Source: Vibrio sonorensis (GTDB lineage: Bacteria; Pseudomonadota; Gammaproteobacteria; Enterobacterales; Vibrionaceae). From it: 64,000 bases of DNA. A program made the translations under genes and the position numbers. Position 1 is the first letter of the stretch, and each line of letters begins with the position of its first letter. The DNA lies in contig NZ_LJJE01000022.1 in assembly GCF_001854765.1 (NCBI RefSeq), forward strand, positions 1-64,000. The letters are read 5' to 3'. The notes beneath the pieces were generated by a model that had not been told where the DNA came from, did no database searches, and saw nothing but the letters and a program-made list of their open reading frames with translations. Below are positions 49,691 through 58,146 of this stretch, in pieces.

Positions 49691-50980
49691 GTGACACGTA
49701 TTATCGTAGTAGGCGGCGGTGCAGGCGGACTAGAGCTTGTCACCAAACTAGGCCGAACATTAGGCCGAAAAGGACGTGCAAAAGTAACTTTGGTCGATCG
49801 CAAGTCCAGCCATTTGTGGAAACCATTGCTTCACGAAGTGGCGACAGGTTCTTTGGACGAGGGGGTCGATGCACTGAGTTACCGCGCCCATGCCAAGAAT
49901 CATTACTTTGATTTCCAACTCGGTGGATTAGAAACCATTGATCGCGAACGCAAAGTGATTACATTGCACGAGCTTCGCGATGATAACGGTGAGTTGTTGA
50001 TGCCAACCCGTGAGTTGGAATACGATGTTTTAGTAATGGCTATTGGCTCAACGTCGAACGATTTCAATACGCCGGGTGTCAAAGAAAACTGTATTTTCCT
50101 AGACAGCCCAGAGCAAGCGCACCGTTTCCGCACCAATATGAACAATGAGTTCCTCAAACTTCATGCGAAAAACGGCCAAGGTAGCGTAGATATCGCTATT
50201 GTCGGGGCTGGTGCAACTGGGGTAGAGCTTTCTGCTGAGCTACACAATGCCGTAAAAGAGCTACGCACTTATGGTTTTGGCGATCTTGATTCAAGCAAAC
50301 TTAACGTAAACCTTGTTGAAGCGGGTGAGCGTATTCTTCCGGCACTTCCTCCACGTATTTCCAGTGCGGCGCATAGCGAACTTACCAAGCTTGGTGTAAA
50401 CGTTCGCACCGCTACTATGGTTACTCAAGCGGATGAAGATGGCTTGATGACAAAAGACGGTGACAAGATCCCTGCGCAAATCATGGTTTGGGCGGCAGGC
50501 ATTAAAGCACCAGATTTTATTAAGGACATTGCCGGTTTGGAAACGAACCGTATCAATCAGCTAGTGGTAAACGATACGCTGCAAACCACCCGTGATGAAA
50601 ACATTTTTGTAATTGGCGATCTAGCACAATGTACTCAAGCAGACGGTACTTTTGTGCCACCACGAGCTCAAGCAGCACACCAAATGGCGAGCTGTGCTTA
50701 CAGTAATATTGTTGCTAAGTTGAATGGCCGCGAGCTAAAGCCTTACGTTTACAAAGACAAAGGTTCACTGGTTTCTCTGAGTCGTTTCTCGACAGTGGGA
50801 AGCTTAATGGGCAACTTGACCAAAGGGTCTATGATGGTTGAAGGTCGTATCGCACGAGTGGTGTATATCTCACTCTACCGCTTGCACCAGATGGCTCTTC
50901 ACGGCATGTTCAAAACAGGACTTATCATCCTAATGGGACGAATTAACCGAGTATTAAGACCTAATCTTAAACTCCACTAA
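49691..50980 (+). CDS. ndh: Ndh, type II NADH:quinone oxidoreductase
   Basis: This 429-residue flavoprotein has an N-terminal FAD-binding '[18 protein letters not shown]', the NADH-binding '[20 protein letters not shown]', '[29 protein letters not shown]' and a C-terminal amphipathic membrane-binding region. It oxidises NADH and reduces ubiquinone without pumping protons. The start is the GTG at 49691 after GAGGAAAG. The perfect FNR box upstream predicts anaerobic repression, as in E. coli. It ends the conserved hinT-to-ndh block. Confidence 0.95.
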   Translation: MTRIIVVGGGAGGLELVTKLGRTLGRKGRAKVTLVDRKSSHLWKPLLHEVATGSLDEGVDALSYRAHAKNHYFDFQLGGLETIDRERKVITLHELRDDNGELLMPTRELEYDVLVMAIGSTSNDFNTPGVKENCIFLDSPEQAHRFRTNMNNEFLKLHAKNGQGSVDIAIVGAGATGVELSAELHNAVKELRTYGFGDLDSSKLNVNLVEAGERILPALPPRISSAAHSELTKLGVNVRTATMVTQADEDGLMTKDGDKIPAQIMVWAAGIKAPDFIKDIAGLETNRINQLVVNDTLQTTRDENIFVIGDLAQCTQADGTFVPPRAQAAHQMASCAYSNIVAKLNGRELKPYVYKDKGSLVSLSRFSTVGSLMGNLTKGSMMVEGRIARVVYISLYRLHQMALHGMFKTGLIILMGRINRVLRPNLKLH

Positions 50981-51009
50981 TCGCCCAAGCGTCCTTTCAA
51001 ATGCGACTA

Positions 51010-51034
51010 AGCCCACTCAATAGTGGGCTTTTTT
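51010..51034. terminator. Terminator of ndh
   Basis: AGCCCACT (51010-51017), loop CAAT, AGTGGGCT (51022-51029), then six Ts. Confidence 0.88.
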
Positions 51035-51074
51035 ATGTCAGTAGATTCTAGATGGTTTCGCCGCGGGCAGTGAG

Positions 51075-51470
51075 TTATTTAAAGCGACCTGCGCGCTGTA
51101 TAAATTCGATTTTGTAACCGTCTGGATCGGTAATAAAAAAGAAGGTCGCTAAGGGCACATCTTGGTGATGAAAAGTTTTAATTTCAGTCCCTTGGATACC
51201 TAGGCTTATAAGTCTTGCGCGAGCATTTTCAATATCTTCAACACTAACAGCAAGGTGACCGTAAGCATTTCCGTGGTCGTACGCTTCGGTCTGACCGTGG
51301 TTGTGGGTTAACTCTAGTTCAAAACCTGTTTTCTCATTAGCGAGATAAGTCAGACTAAACCCTTCAAAAACATACTGATTAGCGACCTCTACTTCCAGTG
51401 CTTTGCGATAAAAATCAATTGAAGTTTCTAAATCTAGCACTCTGATCATGCTGTGAATCATTTTGGTCAT
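51075..51470 (-). CDS. Lactoylglutathione lyase-like VOC protein
   Basis: This 131-residue single VOC domain opens 'MIHSMIRVLDLETSIDFYRKALEV' and has 'TGFELELTHNHGQTEAYDHGNAYGHLAVSVEDI' and 'FFFITDPDGYKIEFIQR'. The metal-ligand pattern H (residue 6), E (in FELEL), H (in YGHLAV) and E (in YKIEFI) is that of glyoxalase I, so it may detoxify methylglyoxal-glutathione. The middle differs enough from canonical GloA that a related substrate is possible. It is encoded alone, convergent with ndh. Confidence 0.82.
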   Translation of the reverse strand: MTKMIHSMIRVLDLETSIDFYRKALEVEVANQYVFEGFSLTYLANEKTGFELELTHNHGQTEAYDHGNAYGHLAVSVEDIENARARLISLGIQGTEIKTFHHQDVPLATFFFITDPDGYKIEFIQRAGRFK

Positions 51471-51555
51471 ACGTACTCCTGTGTTTAGCTTGATAAACTA
51501 ACTCTTCCAATAGCAAAATTGGTAGTACGTGAGTACGACAGCGGTCATTGTTTGG

Positions 51556-51852
51556 TTAGAAGTTTCCCTGTTTGGCTGCATTGAGGGTCTGTGTCGGTTG
51601 CTTGGCATAGAGCAGACATGCGCAGCGTAACAACGAGGCGAAATTGTTGACTTCACCGTTGTGTTCAAGGGCTTCTTTATATACTGAAGAAATAAAACGA
51701 GGAACACTCATATCTTGGCTCTGGGCAATTTCTTCTAGTATCTGCCAGAAGCTTGCTTCAAGTTTTACACTGGTGACGTGTCCATCAATTCGAATAGAGC
51801 GAGTTGAAAACTGGTAGTTCTCTTTAGGTTGATGAGCAAATATTTCACACAT
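51556..51852 (-). CDS. Ribbon-helix-helix domain protein
   Basis: This 98-residue protein has 'TRSIRIDGHVTSVKLEASFWQILEEIAQSQDMSVPRFISSVYKEALE', a beta-strand plus two helices matching the RHH_4 type of DNA-binding fold, followed by 'NNFASLLRCACLLYAKQ'. Such proteins usually act as small DNA-binding regulators, but no partner toxin gene is adjacent, so a toxin-antitoxin role is not supported. The ATG start lacks a strong ribosome site, and the gene has no close neighbour on its strand. Confidence 0.75.
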   Translation of the reverse strand: MCEIFAHQPKENYQFSTRSIRIDGHVTSVKLEASFWQILEEIAQSQDMSVPRFISSVYKEALEHNGEVNNFASLLRCACLLYAKQPTQTLNAAKQGNF

Positions 51853-52476
51853 ATCTATTGGTCATTATTTCGATTGATGTGACATTTTGATTGGTATGAA
51901 GCTTGATATCAAGCCCTTTATCTTACGCATTCTTTATTGGGTTAGTTCTTTAAAAAAGTAATGTGAATTTGATGTTTATATCTATCCTTATTAAGTTGTT
52001 TTATTAACTTGATGAAATAACAAGTCGTATTATTAGTAATTGGTTTCAGTATATGTTCTAGGTTTCTAATTACTTACAATAGTTATTAGAAGTAAGCCGT
52101 AAATTTAGTAAAAAATTCTATGTAAATCTGAGTTTTATATGTTTTTGTATTTTCTTTCTTGAAGGGTTGAAAATGTCTTTGTATGTATAAGATTATGATT
52201 AATATTCAAAATTAGCCCAGCTTAATGACTGAATATACCGATCGATAAACTGTATATGGAGGTGTTTTTAGCTTGCACTATTTCATACTGTATATTTTAT
52301 TCGTTTAAGCTTGATAAATTTGTTTGTTTTATATAATACTTTTTTGCTATAAATTAATTCCTTTGCTTGATTTAAATAACCTAATACTAACAAAAGTCCA
52401 GTGAAGATATCCGATTAGGATTGCAGTATTGTGAATAAGTTGTTTCAAACGTTCTAATAATGTGGAGATTTTGGCT
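51853..52476. other. AT-rich intergenic region upstream of a chemoreceptor
   Basis: This gap of more than 600 bases is very AT-rich with no coding potential, terminator or strong repeat that I can see. It presumably holds the promoters of the RHH gene and the chemoreceptor gene. Confidence 0.5.
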
Positions 52477-54087
52477 ATGGGTAAATTGTCTATTCGGGCA
52501 AATTTAAATGCGCTTATAATAATTTCATCGTTGCTGATTATTATGATCAGCATGATCAATCTATATATACAAAAAGAAGAGCGCATAGAAGAAAGAAAAC
52601 TGAAGCTACAGCACCAAGTAGAAACCGCTATTTCGGCAGTGAGCCACTTTAAAAAGAACGATTCGTTATCCTTAGACAAAGCAAGACGCGACGCATTATC
52701 ACTGTTGCAGGATATTCGTTACGAAGGTGATAACTATTTTTGGGTGACAGACTCTAGTGACCGATTAGTGATGCACCCGTTAAGGCCGGACAGAGTTGGC
52801 GCCTATATGAGTAAGGTCCGAGATGGGCATGGCAAACTCCACTGGAAACAGATGTCGGAGATAGCGCTTGGCCCTGGCTCGGGTTTTCTCGATTACTCTT
52901 GGCTGTCACCAGAAGACGAGTTGTTAGACAAGATATCTTATGTCACTTACGTAAAAGAGTGGGACTGGATTATTGGATCTGGCATGTTGGTATCTGATAT
53001 CCAAGATGAGTTTTACGAAAGTATTATTCGTCAGGTTATCATTTCTTTATTTGCTGTCGGTGCACTAATGGCGGTGAGCTGGGCAGTACGAAAAAGTATT
53101 ACCACGCCCTTAGAGGCTTTGTTGGAAAACGTGAAATCTATTGGTGGCGGTGATTTTACCAACAACTTTGTTCAAAGTCGTAGCGATGAGATCGGGCAGT
53201 TGTACAGTGAACTTGATGCGATGCAAAGTAAGATCCGTGAAACCCTTCTGTCAGCAAAGTCAACCGCTGAAGAAGCTACCATGTTGTCAAGCAACATAGC
53301 GGCAGTAACGGTTCAGACCGCCGACCGTATTTCACTGCAAAACTCCCACTTAGAACAGCTATCGACTGCTATGAATGAAATGTCGGCGACGATCAGTGAC
53401 GTGGCGACCAATGCGGAACAGAGCGCGACAAAAACAAATGGCACATCATCAGAGGCATACCGCAGTAGTAAGTCGATGAATGAAAACCTAGATGATGTTA
53501 CTGCTATTTCTGTCTCTATAGGTCAAACCAGCGATTTGATGGCTGAGTTGAAGAAAGGCGTCGACAAAATTAGCGCGGTAGTAGGGGTTATTAACGACGT
53601 TTCGGAGCAGACAAATTTACTAGCGCTCAATGCTGCGATTGAGGCAGCGCGAGCAGGTGAACAAGGAAGGGGCTTCGCGGTCGTTGCAGACGAAGTGAGA
53701 AGCTTGGCTAACCGAACAAAAGAGTCGACCAATCAGGTTCAGATAACCATTGATGAGTTGCTCAAAATGTCTGAAGACGTCCTTCAGATAATGGATAAAA
53801 ACAACGATAACGTCACTCACTGTGTGGAAAGCACAACTGCGACCAAACAGACTTTAGACTCAATGGTTTCAGAGCTTAATGATGCCAGTGATATGGTGTC
53901 ACAGATTGCTGCGGCGTCTGAACAGCAAAGTACGGTTGCCCATGATATGAGCGATAATGTTAGCTCGATACACATGGCGGTACATGAAATCAATGACGCG
54001 GGCAAAACACTCGCTTCAGAGGCGAGTGATATGACGGCATCGGTTGAACACCTAAAAGACAAGCTTTCTTATTTTAAACTCGCTTAG
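52477..54087 (+). CDS. Methyl-accepting chemotaxis protein with single Cache domain
   Basis: This receptor of about 536 residues has a TM helix at about 8-28, a periplasmic sCache_2 domain (about 30-185; '[36 protein letters not shown]' and '[22 protein letters not shown]'), a second TM helix ('[18 protein letters not shown]'), HAMP and a signalling domain with the tip '[38 protein letters not shown]'. sCache_2 receptors commonly sense small organic acids, but the ligand here is unknown. I used the ATG at 52477 rather than the GTG five codons upstream. No CheR pentapeptide is present at the C-terminus. Confidence 0.92.
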   Translation: MGKLSIRANLNALIIISSLLIIMISMINLYIQKEERIEERKLKLQHQVETAISAVSHFKKNDSLSLDKARRDALSLLQDIRYEGDNYFWVTDSSDRLVMHPLRPDRVGAYMSKVRDGHGKLHWKQMSEIALGPGSGFLDYSWLSPEDELLDKISYVTYVKEWDWIIGSGMLVSDIQDEFYESIIRQVIISLFAVGALMAVSWAVRKSITTPLEALLENVKSIGGGDFTNNFVQSRSDEIGQLYSELDAMQSKIRETLLSAKSTAEEATMLSSNIAAVTVQTADRISLQNSHLEQLSTAMNEMSATISDVATNAEQSATKTNGTSSEAYRSSKSMNENLDDVTAISVSIGQTSDLMAELKKGVDKISAVVGVINDVSEQTNLLALNAAIEAARAGEQGRGFAVVADEVRSLANRTKESTNQVQITIDELLKMSEDVLQIMDKNNDNVTHCVESTTATKQTLDSMVSELNDASDMVSQIAAASEQQSTVAHDMSDNVSSIHMAVHEINDAGKTLASEASDMTASVEHLKDKLSYFKLA

Positions 54088-54106
54088 AAGTTAAAACGAC
54101 TCAATC

Positions 54107-54141
54107 GCCCCATACGTGCCATTTGCCGTGTGGGGCTTTTC
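54107..54141 (+). terminator. Terminator of the Cache chemoreceptor gene
   Basis: GCCCCATAC (54107-54115) pairs with GTGTGGGGC (54128-54136), including one G-U, followed by TTTTC. Confidence 0.8.
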
Positions 54142-54322
54142 TATGATTACAGTAAATTCGTCAACTTATAAAAGCTATTAAGCAATTGGGGTGTGGCTGG
54201 TCACTGCGAGATGATATAAAAACTTGATTTAATTCTAAAAAGCCACTTAAACCTTATGTAACAATATGTGTATTCAAGTCTTGGTCTGCTAATAAATAAA
54301 CCAAAATGGATAAGGAACCAAA

Positions 54323-54889
54323 GTGAGTAGTTTTATTAAATGGATTTTCAACATTTCTAGCGGTAGAAACGTTTTCTTGATGTTTGTCATCACCAATCTG
54401 GTTTACGGCGCCATCTTATCTTACAGCCTTCCTCACGTGCTTACCTATACCACCGAGAGCGTGCTTTTTGATATGTCACCTACCGGATACGACTATCAAC
54501 ATGCCGTCACTTTGATTGGTTCATTGGGAGAAGCGGGTAGGCAAGCTTACCTATGGGTACATATGCCACTAGATTTTGCATATCCGGGGCTTTTTGCGAT
54601 TGGTTACGCGATGCTATTTGCATGGGTTATCCAAAAGTTTGCTAGCGAACAATCGCAGTGGCGTTGGGTCGTCTTACTACCGCTGTTTGCTGGTATTTTT
54701 GACTATCTAGAGAACTTGAGTGTCATCGCTATGATAAACACTTTTCCTGACATAGCGAGCTCCGTTGCGGCTTTTGCCAGTATGAGTACGGTAGTCAAAA
54801 GTTCACTTACCTCGGCTTATTTTTGCTTGTTGCTAATAGCGCTAGGTACTTGGTTAAAGCATGCAATAGCGAGCCGCCGTTCAAAGTAA
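54323..54889 (+). CDS. Four-helix membrane protein of unknown function
   Basis: This 188-residue protein has four predicted transmembrane helices (about 18-38, 88-108, 116-134 and 158-178) with a longer periplasmic loop after the first ('SLPHVLTYTTESVLFDMSPTGYDYQHAVTLIGSLGEAGRQAYLWVHMPLD' region). Charged residues inside or near helices ('DYLENLSVI') may be functional. I do not recognise the family. It starts with GTG at 54323, after AAGGAACC. It stands alone between a chemoreceptor and an iron-uptake locus. Confidence 0.7.
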   Translation: MSSFIKWIFNISSGRNVFLMFVITNLVYGAILSYSLPHVLTYTTESVLFDMSPTGYDYQHAVTLIGSLGEAGRQAYLWVHMPLDFAYPGLFAIGYAMLFAWVIQKFASEQSQWRWVVLLPLFAGIFDYLENLSVIAMINTFPDIASSVAAFASMSTVVKSSLTSAYFCLLLIALGTWLKHAIASRRSK

Positions 54890-54998
54890 CGACTCGATGT
54901 ATTTGCGCTAAGAAGCAGACACTTTTCTTACTATTCCCTAAAAAGATGCCACTAGTTGCTCGCTTGTAGTTTACTCACCGTGAATGAAATTGGTTGTA

Positions 54999-55017
54999 AA
55001 TGATAATTGTTATCAAT
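54999..55017 (+). promoter_or_regulatory. Fur box upstream of the AraC-family gene
   Basis: AATGATAATTGTTATCAAT contains GATAAT-T-GTTATC, a close match to the Fur consensus core, 35 bases before the regulator start. It predicts that the AraC regulator, and through it the receptor operon, is made only under iron starvation. Confidence 0.85.
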
Positions 55018-55052
55018 AAAATTATAAGCGAGTGGAATAGGGAAGAGAAACT

Positions 55053-55982
55053 ATGGGTTGCGACACCGACTCTCAGTGGAAAATTGATCACAAGCTTTTA
55101 GAGTGCTCCGAAGAAGAGAAGGGCAAGTGGTGCGTGCGCACTCTACCGACTTTGGAGCAACAATCTGAGTTTCTTTCCGCCCATATTGGCAAGGACATAA
55201 GTTGTACGGTCAGTCACTGTCTGTTTGAACAAGACTATGAATCCAAAATCACCTATCGTCACCCAACCACGCTTCTTGTTTTCGGTGTTGAAGGGGTCAG
55301 TGAGTTTACATTTGTCACTGCGGGCATTAACTGCATCGTTCGTCCGGGCGATGTATGGATTTTCAACACTTGTAACGATGAGCTGATACGCAAAACGACC
55401 GCTGGCAAAGTTTCGAAAATGACGGTGGTAAAATACGCAACAGCGCGTATTGAACAAGCTTTTCACTCGATAGAGTCCCCATATCAATACGGTAATTCTA
55501 GCGAGATGACAAGGTTGGGATTTCAGCAAGAACCCGATCGCTGGATCTCAGAACTCGTTCGCAATCCTATGCTTTCGGCGAGCGACCGTTTAATGGCTGA
55601 AGCAAGAGCGCTAGAGCTCATCGCAAACTGGTTGGCCCCAAATCATTTGCCAACTTGCAAAAGTGCGAGCAGTGATTTGGATAAAGTGATAGAGATCTTA
55701 TCCAAAAATCTGGCACATCCACCATCCTTAGAGGCGTTAGCGAAAGAGGTCGGCATGAGCCATACGCGACTCAACCGTGTATTTAAAGCTGAGTTCGGAA
55801 TGACAGTGTTTGAATGGCTTCGACGTCAACGGTTGGAGAGAGCAAAACACTATTTAAGTAATCAGGCTCAGTCTGTCACCGATATCGCGTTAAACTGCGG
55901 TTTCAGCAGTACAAGTCACTTTACTCAGTCCTTTAAAACTCATTTTGGGCAAACACCGTCAGAATTTCGAAGTAAGGGTTAG
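55053..55982 (+). CDS. AraC-family regulator, PchR/YbtA-like
   Basis: This 309-residue regulator has an N-terminal ligand-binding half (about 1-195) and a C-terminal pair of helix-turn-helix motifs ('PSLEALAKEVGMSHTRLNRVFKAEFGMTVFEWLRRQRLERAK' and 'VTDIALNCGFSSTSHFTQSFKTHFGQTPSEFR'). The overall pattern matches PchR/YbtA, which sense a ferric siderophore and activate its receptor. The Fur box just upstream and the convergent receptor-methyltransferase-MFS operon support this. It overlaps the MFS gene by four bases at their 3' ends. Confidence 0.88.
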   Translation: MGCDTDSQWKIDHKLLECSEEEKGKWCVRTLPTLEQQSEFLSAHIGKDISCTVSHCLFEQDYESKITYRHPTTLLVFGVEGVSEFTFVTAGINCIVRPGDVWIFNTCNDELIRKTTAGKVSKMTVVKYATARIEQAFHSIESPYQYGNSSEMTRLGFQQEPDRWISELVRNPMLSASDRLMAEARALELIANWLAPNHLPTCKSASSDLDKVIEILSKNLAHPPSLEALAKEVGMSHTRLNRVFKAEFGMTVFEWLRRQRLERAKHYLSNQAQSVTDIALNCGFSSTSHFTQSFKTHFGQTPSEFRSKG

Positions 55983-57140
55983 TAAGACTGCTCGATTGTT
56001 CGCGCACTTTTGTGTCCGTGGAAAGCAAGCAGTGCAAACAGTGTGGCAAACAGAAAATAGGGCAGTGGATACCACATCTGATAAAGGAAGTTGCCTACCA
56101 CAGGTCCTATGGCCAATCCTATCCCCTGACACATTCCGTTTAATCCGCCCAGTCTTCCTTGCTGATGGTGATCTGTTGTTAGGCTGAGCAGGGCGAGATT
56201 GGCGGGTAAAAACAGCCCTAATCCCATGCCGAGTACTGTCATTGAGGCAATCAAGTGCCACAGTGAATCGCAACTCGCGCTTACTAATAGAGCCGTCGTT
56301 GTCACTAGGGCTCCCATTGTTTTAATAGCGTAAAAATTGAATCTCACTTTTAACAGCACAAGTTGGCAAGCTACCATAGCGAACATACTGGACATCATGA
56401 TCACGCCTGTAAAACGAATCGCTTGATGAGGTGGCAGTAATAGTAAGTCTTGCAGCACCCAACTGGTGATTGGTTGTAAGGCGCCATACATAGTTAAAGC
56501 GCTAATGGTGGCAAAAAGATAGGGCAGCGCAGGGAAGAGTTTGGTAAAAGCAACGCTTTTCTCTTCGCTGTCTCGGGACTCTGGCACCGACACGACGACC
56601 CAAACAGCAGAACCGAACATCAATAGTGCAAGGCCGATGTAACTCTCACTTAAAAATGTACTACCGGATAAGATGGCAATTAAACCACCTATAATGGTTC
56701 CAGCACCGAAACTTGCTCCCATTAACCCCATGCCCTGAAGGCGTTGACGTACTGGTGTTGTGTCGGCAACTATGGCTTGTGTCGCTGGTTTTAGGCCTCC
56801 ACTCAGGCGCCGTGAATTAGCCGAAGACAAAGTAGTAAACTCGCCAACAAGGCTGGTGTTAAAACAGAAGTAAGGTTGACGAGCAGCCCGATCACTAGAG
56901 AAGTGAGGGCCGAAAAAAACAGTCCAATATTGAGGGCGTGTTTTCTTCCCACGCGATCGCAAACCAACCCCATACTGGAGCAGAAAGAATCATTGCAATA
57001 GCAGGTAAACTTAGGATCACGGCAATTTGACTGTCGCTAATGGCAGACGAGCGGCCGATAGCGGGCAAACTGATGGCAAAAAAAGCGTGTCCAGCACCAT
57101 TGATAATTAGTGCACTTAATAGCGGTAACGGCAAATTCAT
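55979..57140 (-). CDS. MFS transporter of the iron-uptake locus (two frameshifts)
   Basis: Repaired length is about 387 residues with roughly 12 transmembrane helices. The N-terminus (57140 on, 'MNLPLPLLSALIINGAGHAFF') must shift at about 56958 (TTT to TTTT) to give the motif A 'CDRVGRKHALNIGLFFSALTS', then again at about 56812 (CC to CCC) to give 'LIHGALSGGLKPATQAIVAD'. Motif A 'D-R-x-G-R-K' marks drug:H+ antiporters, so export, perhaps of a siderophore as proposed for YbtX-like proteins, is more likely than uptake. It is the last gene of the receptor operon and starts 12 bases after the methyltransferase. Confidence 0.78.
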
Positions 57141-57152
57141 ATGGTGCCCTTC

Positions 57153-58142
57153 TTACTTGTAAGCGATATCTAGTTCCATTGACCCAAAGGGGGTGTCGAT
57201 ACTTCGGCTTTTTACTCGTCGAAAGCCAGCCTCTAACATAGCATTGGCAATGTTACCCTGATCAAACGACACATCGTTGCCATTTAAGCTGGGCAGCAGG
57301 CGTCCAATCACGTGATGCCTAGGCTGGGTTCTTTGCTCCTGAAGCCCTTCATGTAAGCTAACAAATATGCCACCGTCTACCAGAGATTGATTAATTTGCC
57401 TTATTAATGTGTTGAGATCATTAGCGTAATAGAGCGACATTGAGGAAAAGATAAGATCAAACCCCTTGGGTAAATTGGCAATGTTGTAGTCTCCTTGGTG
57501 AAGTACGACCCGTGAGTTATCAGCAGTTCGAGGGGCGATTTGGGCAATAACAGGTGGTAAATCAAAGATATGGGCAGTGAGTCCAGAGTGAATGTTAGTG
57601 AGGTGATTTGCTAAGGTTTCTGAACCCGCTCCAATCTCTAGTGCGTTTTTTACTCGTCCCCATTCTGGAAGATGAGACAAGATCTCTGCCATAAACTCGG
57701 TGCCGCAACTGCGATGAAATGAACGTAAGTTACGGACGGATTCTTGCCAGAACTCCGCTTTATCAAAACGCGTCTCAGGTACGCTTGTTGGTTTTCTGCT
57801 CAACACTTGCTCTAACTGGCTACTGGTAATGGTTTTAACTCGAGTTAGATGAAGAAGAGTTGGCACCATTGATGTGGCAGATGAGGAGAGTAAGAAGGCT
57901 TGGTAGCCTTCTTTTAGCTGGTACTTTTCGTCGGCTTTTTCTATCAGGTTCAAACTGCAAAGCCCGTTTAAAAACAATGCAGTTTTTTGTGGATCCCACT
58001 CCAATTGCTGAGCGATATAGTTGGCGTTTTCAGGCTCTGATAACAAGTCAAAAACGCCTCTTTTCATCGCAAGCTCGACTAAGGGCCACTCAAGGGAACG
58101 ATGCAAGGTATCAAGTAAGGTTTTCTGTTCGCAGAAATTCAT
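57153..58142 (-). CDS. O-methyltransferase-like protein in the iron-uptake operon
   Basis: This 329-residue protein has an N-terminal winged-helix dimerisation part ('LVELAMKRGVFDLLSE', 'TALFLNGLCSLNLIEK') and a C-terminal SAM-binding core ('NALEIGAGSETLANHL', 'FDLPPVIAQIAPR', 'GDYNIANLPKGFDLIFSSMSLYYANDLNTLIRQINQSLVDGGIFV'). This two-domain layout is that of acetylserotonin/caffeate-type O-methyltransferases, which modify small molecules. Its start lies four bases after the receptor stop, so the genes are coupled. A methyltransferase within a receptor-MFS operon suggests modification of a siderophore or its precursor. That is inference. Confidence 0.82.
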   Translation of the reverse strand: MNFCEQKTLLDTLHRSLEWPLVELAMKRGVFDLLSEPENANYIAQQLEWDPQKTALFLNGLCSLNLIEKADEKYQLKEGYQAFLLSSSATSMVPTLLHLTRVKTITSSQLEQVLSRKPTSVPETRFDKAEFWQESVRNLRSFHRSCGTEFMAEILSHLPEWGRVKNALEIGAGSETLANHLTNIHSGLTAHIFDLPPVIAQIAPRTADNSRVVLHQGDYNIANLPKGFDLIFSSMSLYYANDLNTLIRQINQSLVDGGIFVSLHEGLQEQRTQPRHHVIGRLLPSLNGNDVSFDQGNIANAMLEAGFRRVKSRSIDTPFGSMELDIAYK

Positions 58143-58146
58143 ATTA

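Noticed and set aside
51556..51852. Ribbon-helix-helix protein as an antitoxin
   Set aside because: No toxin-like gene is adjacent on either side. The neighbours are a glyoxalase-like gene and a long empty region.
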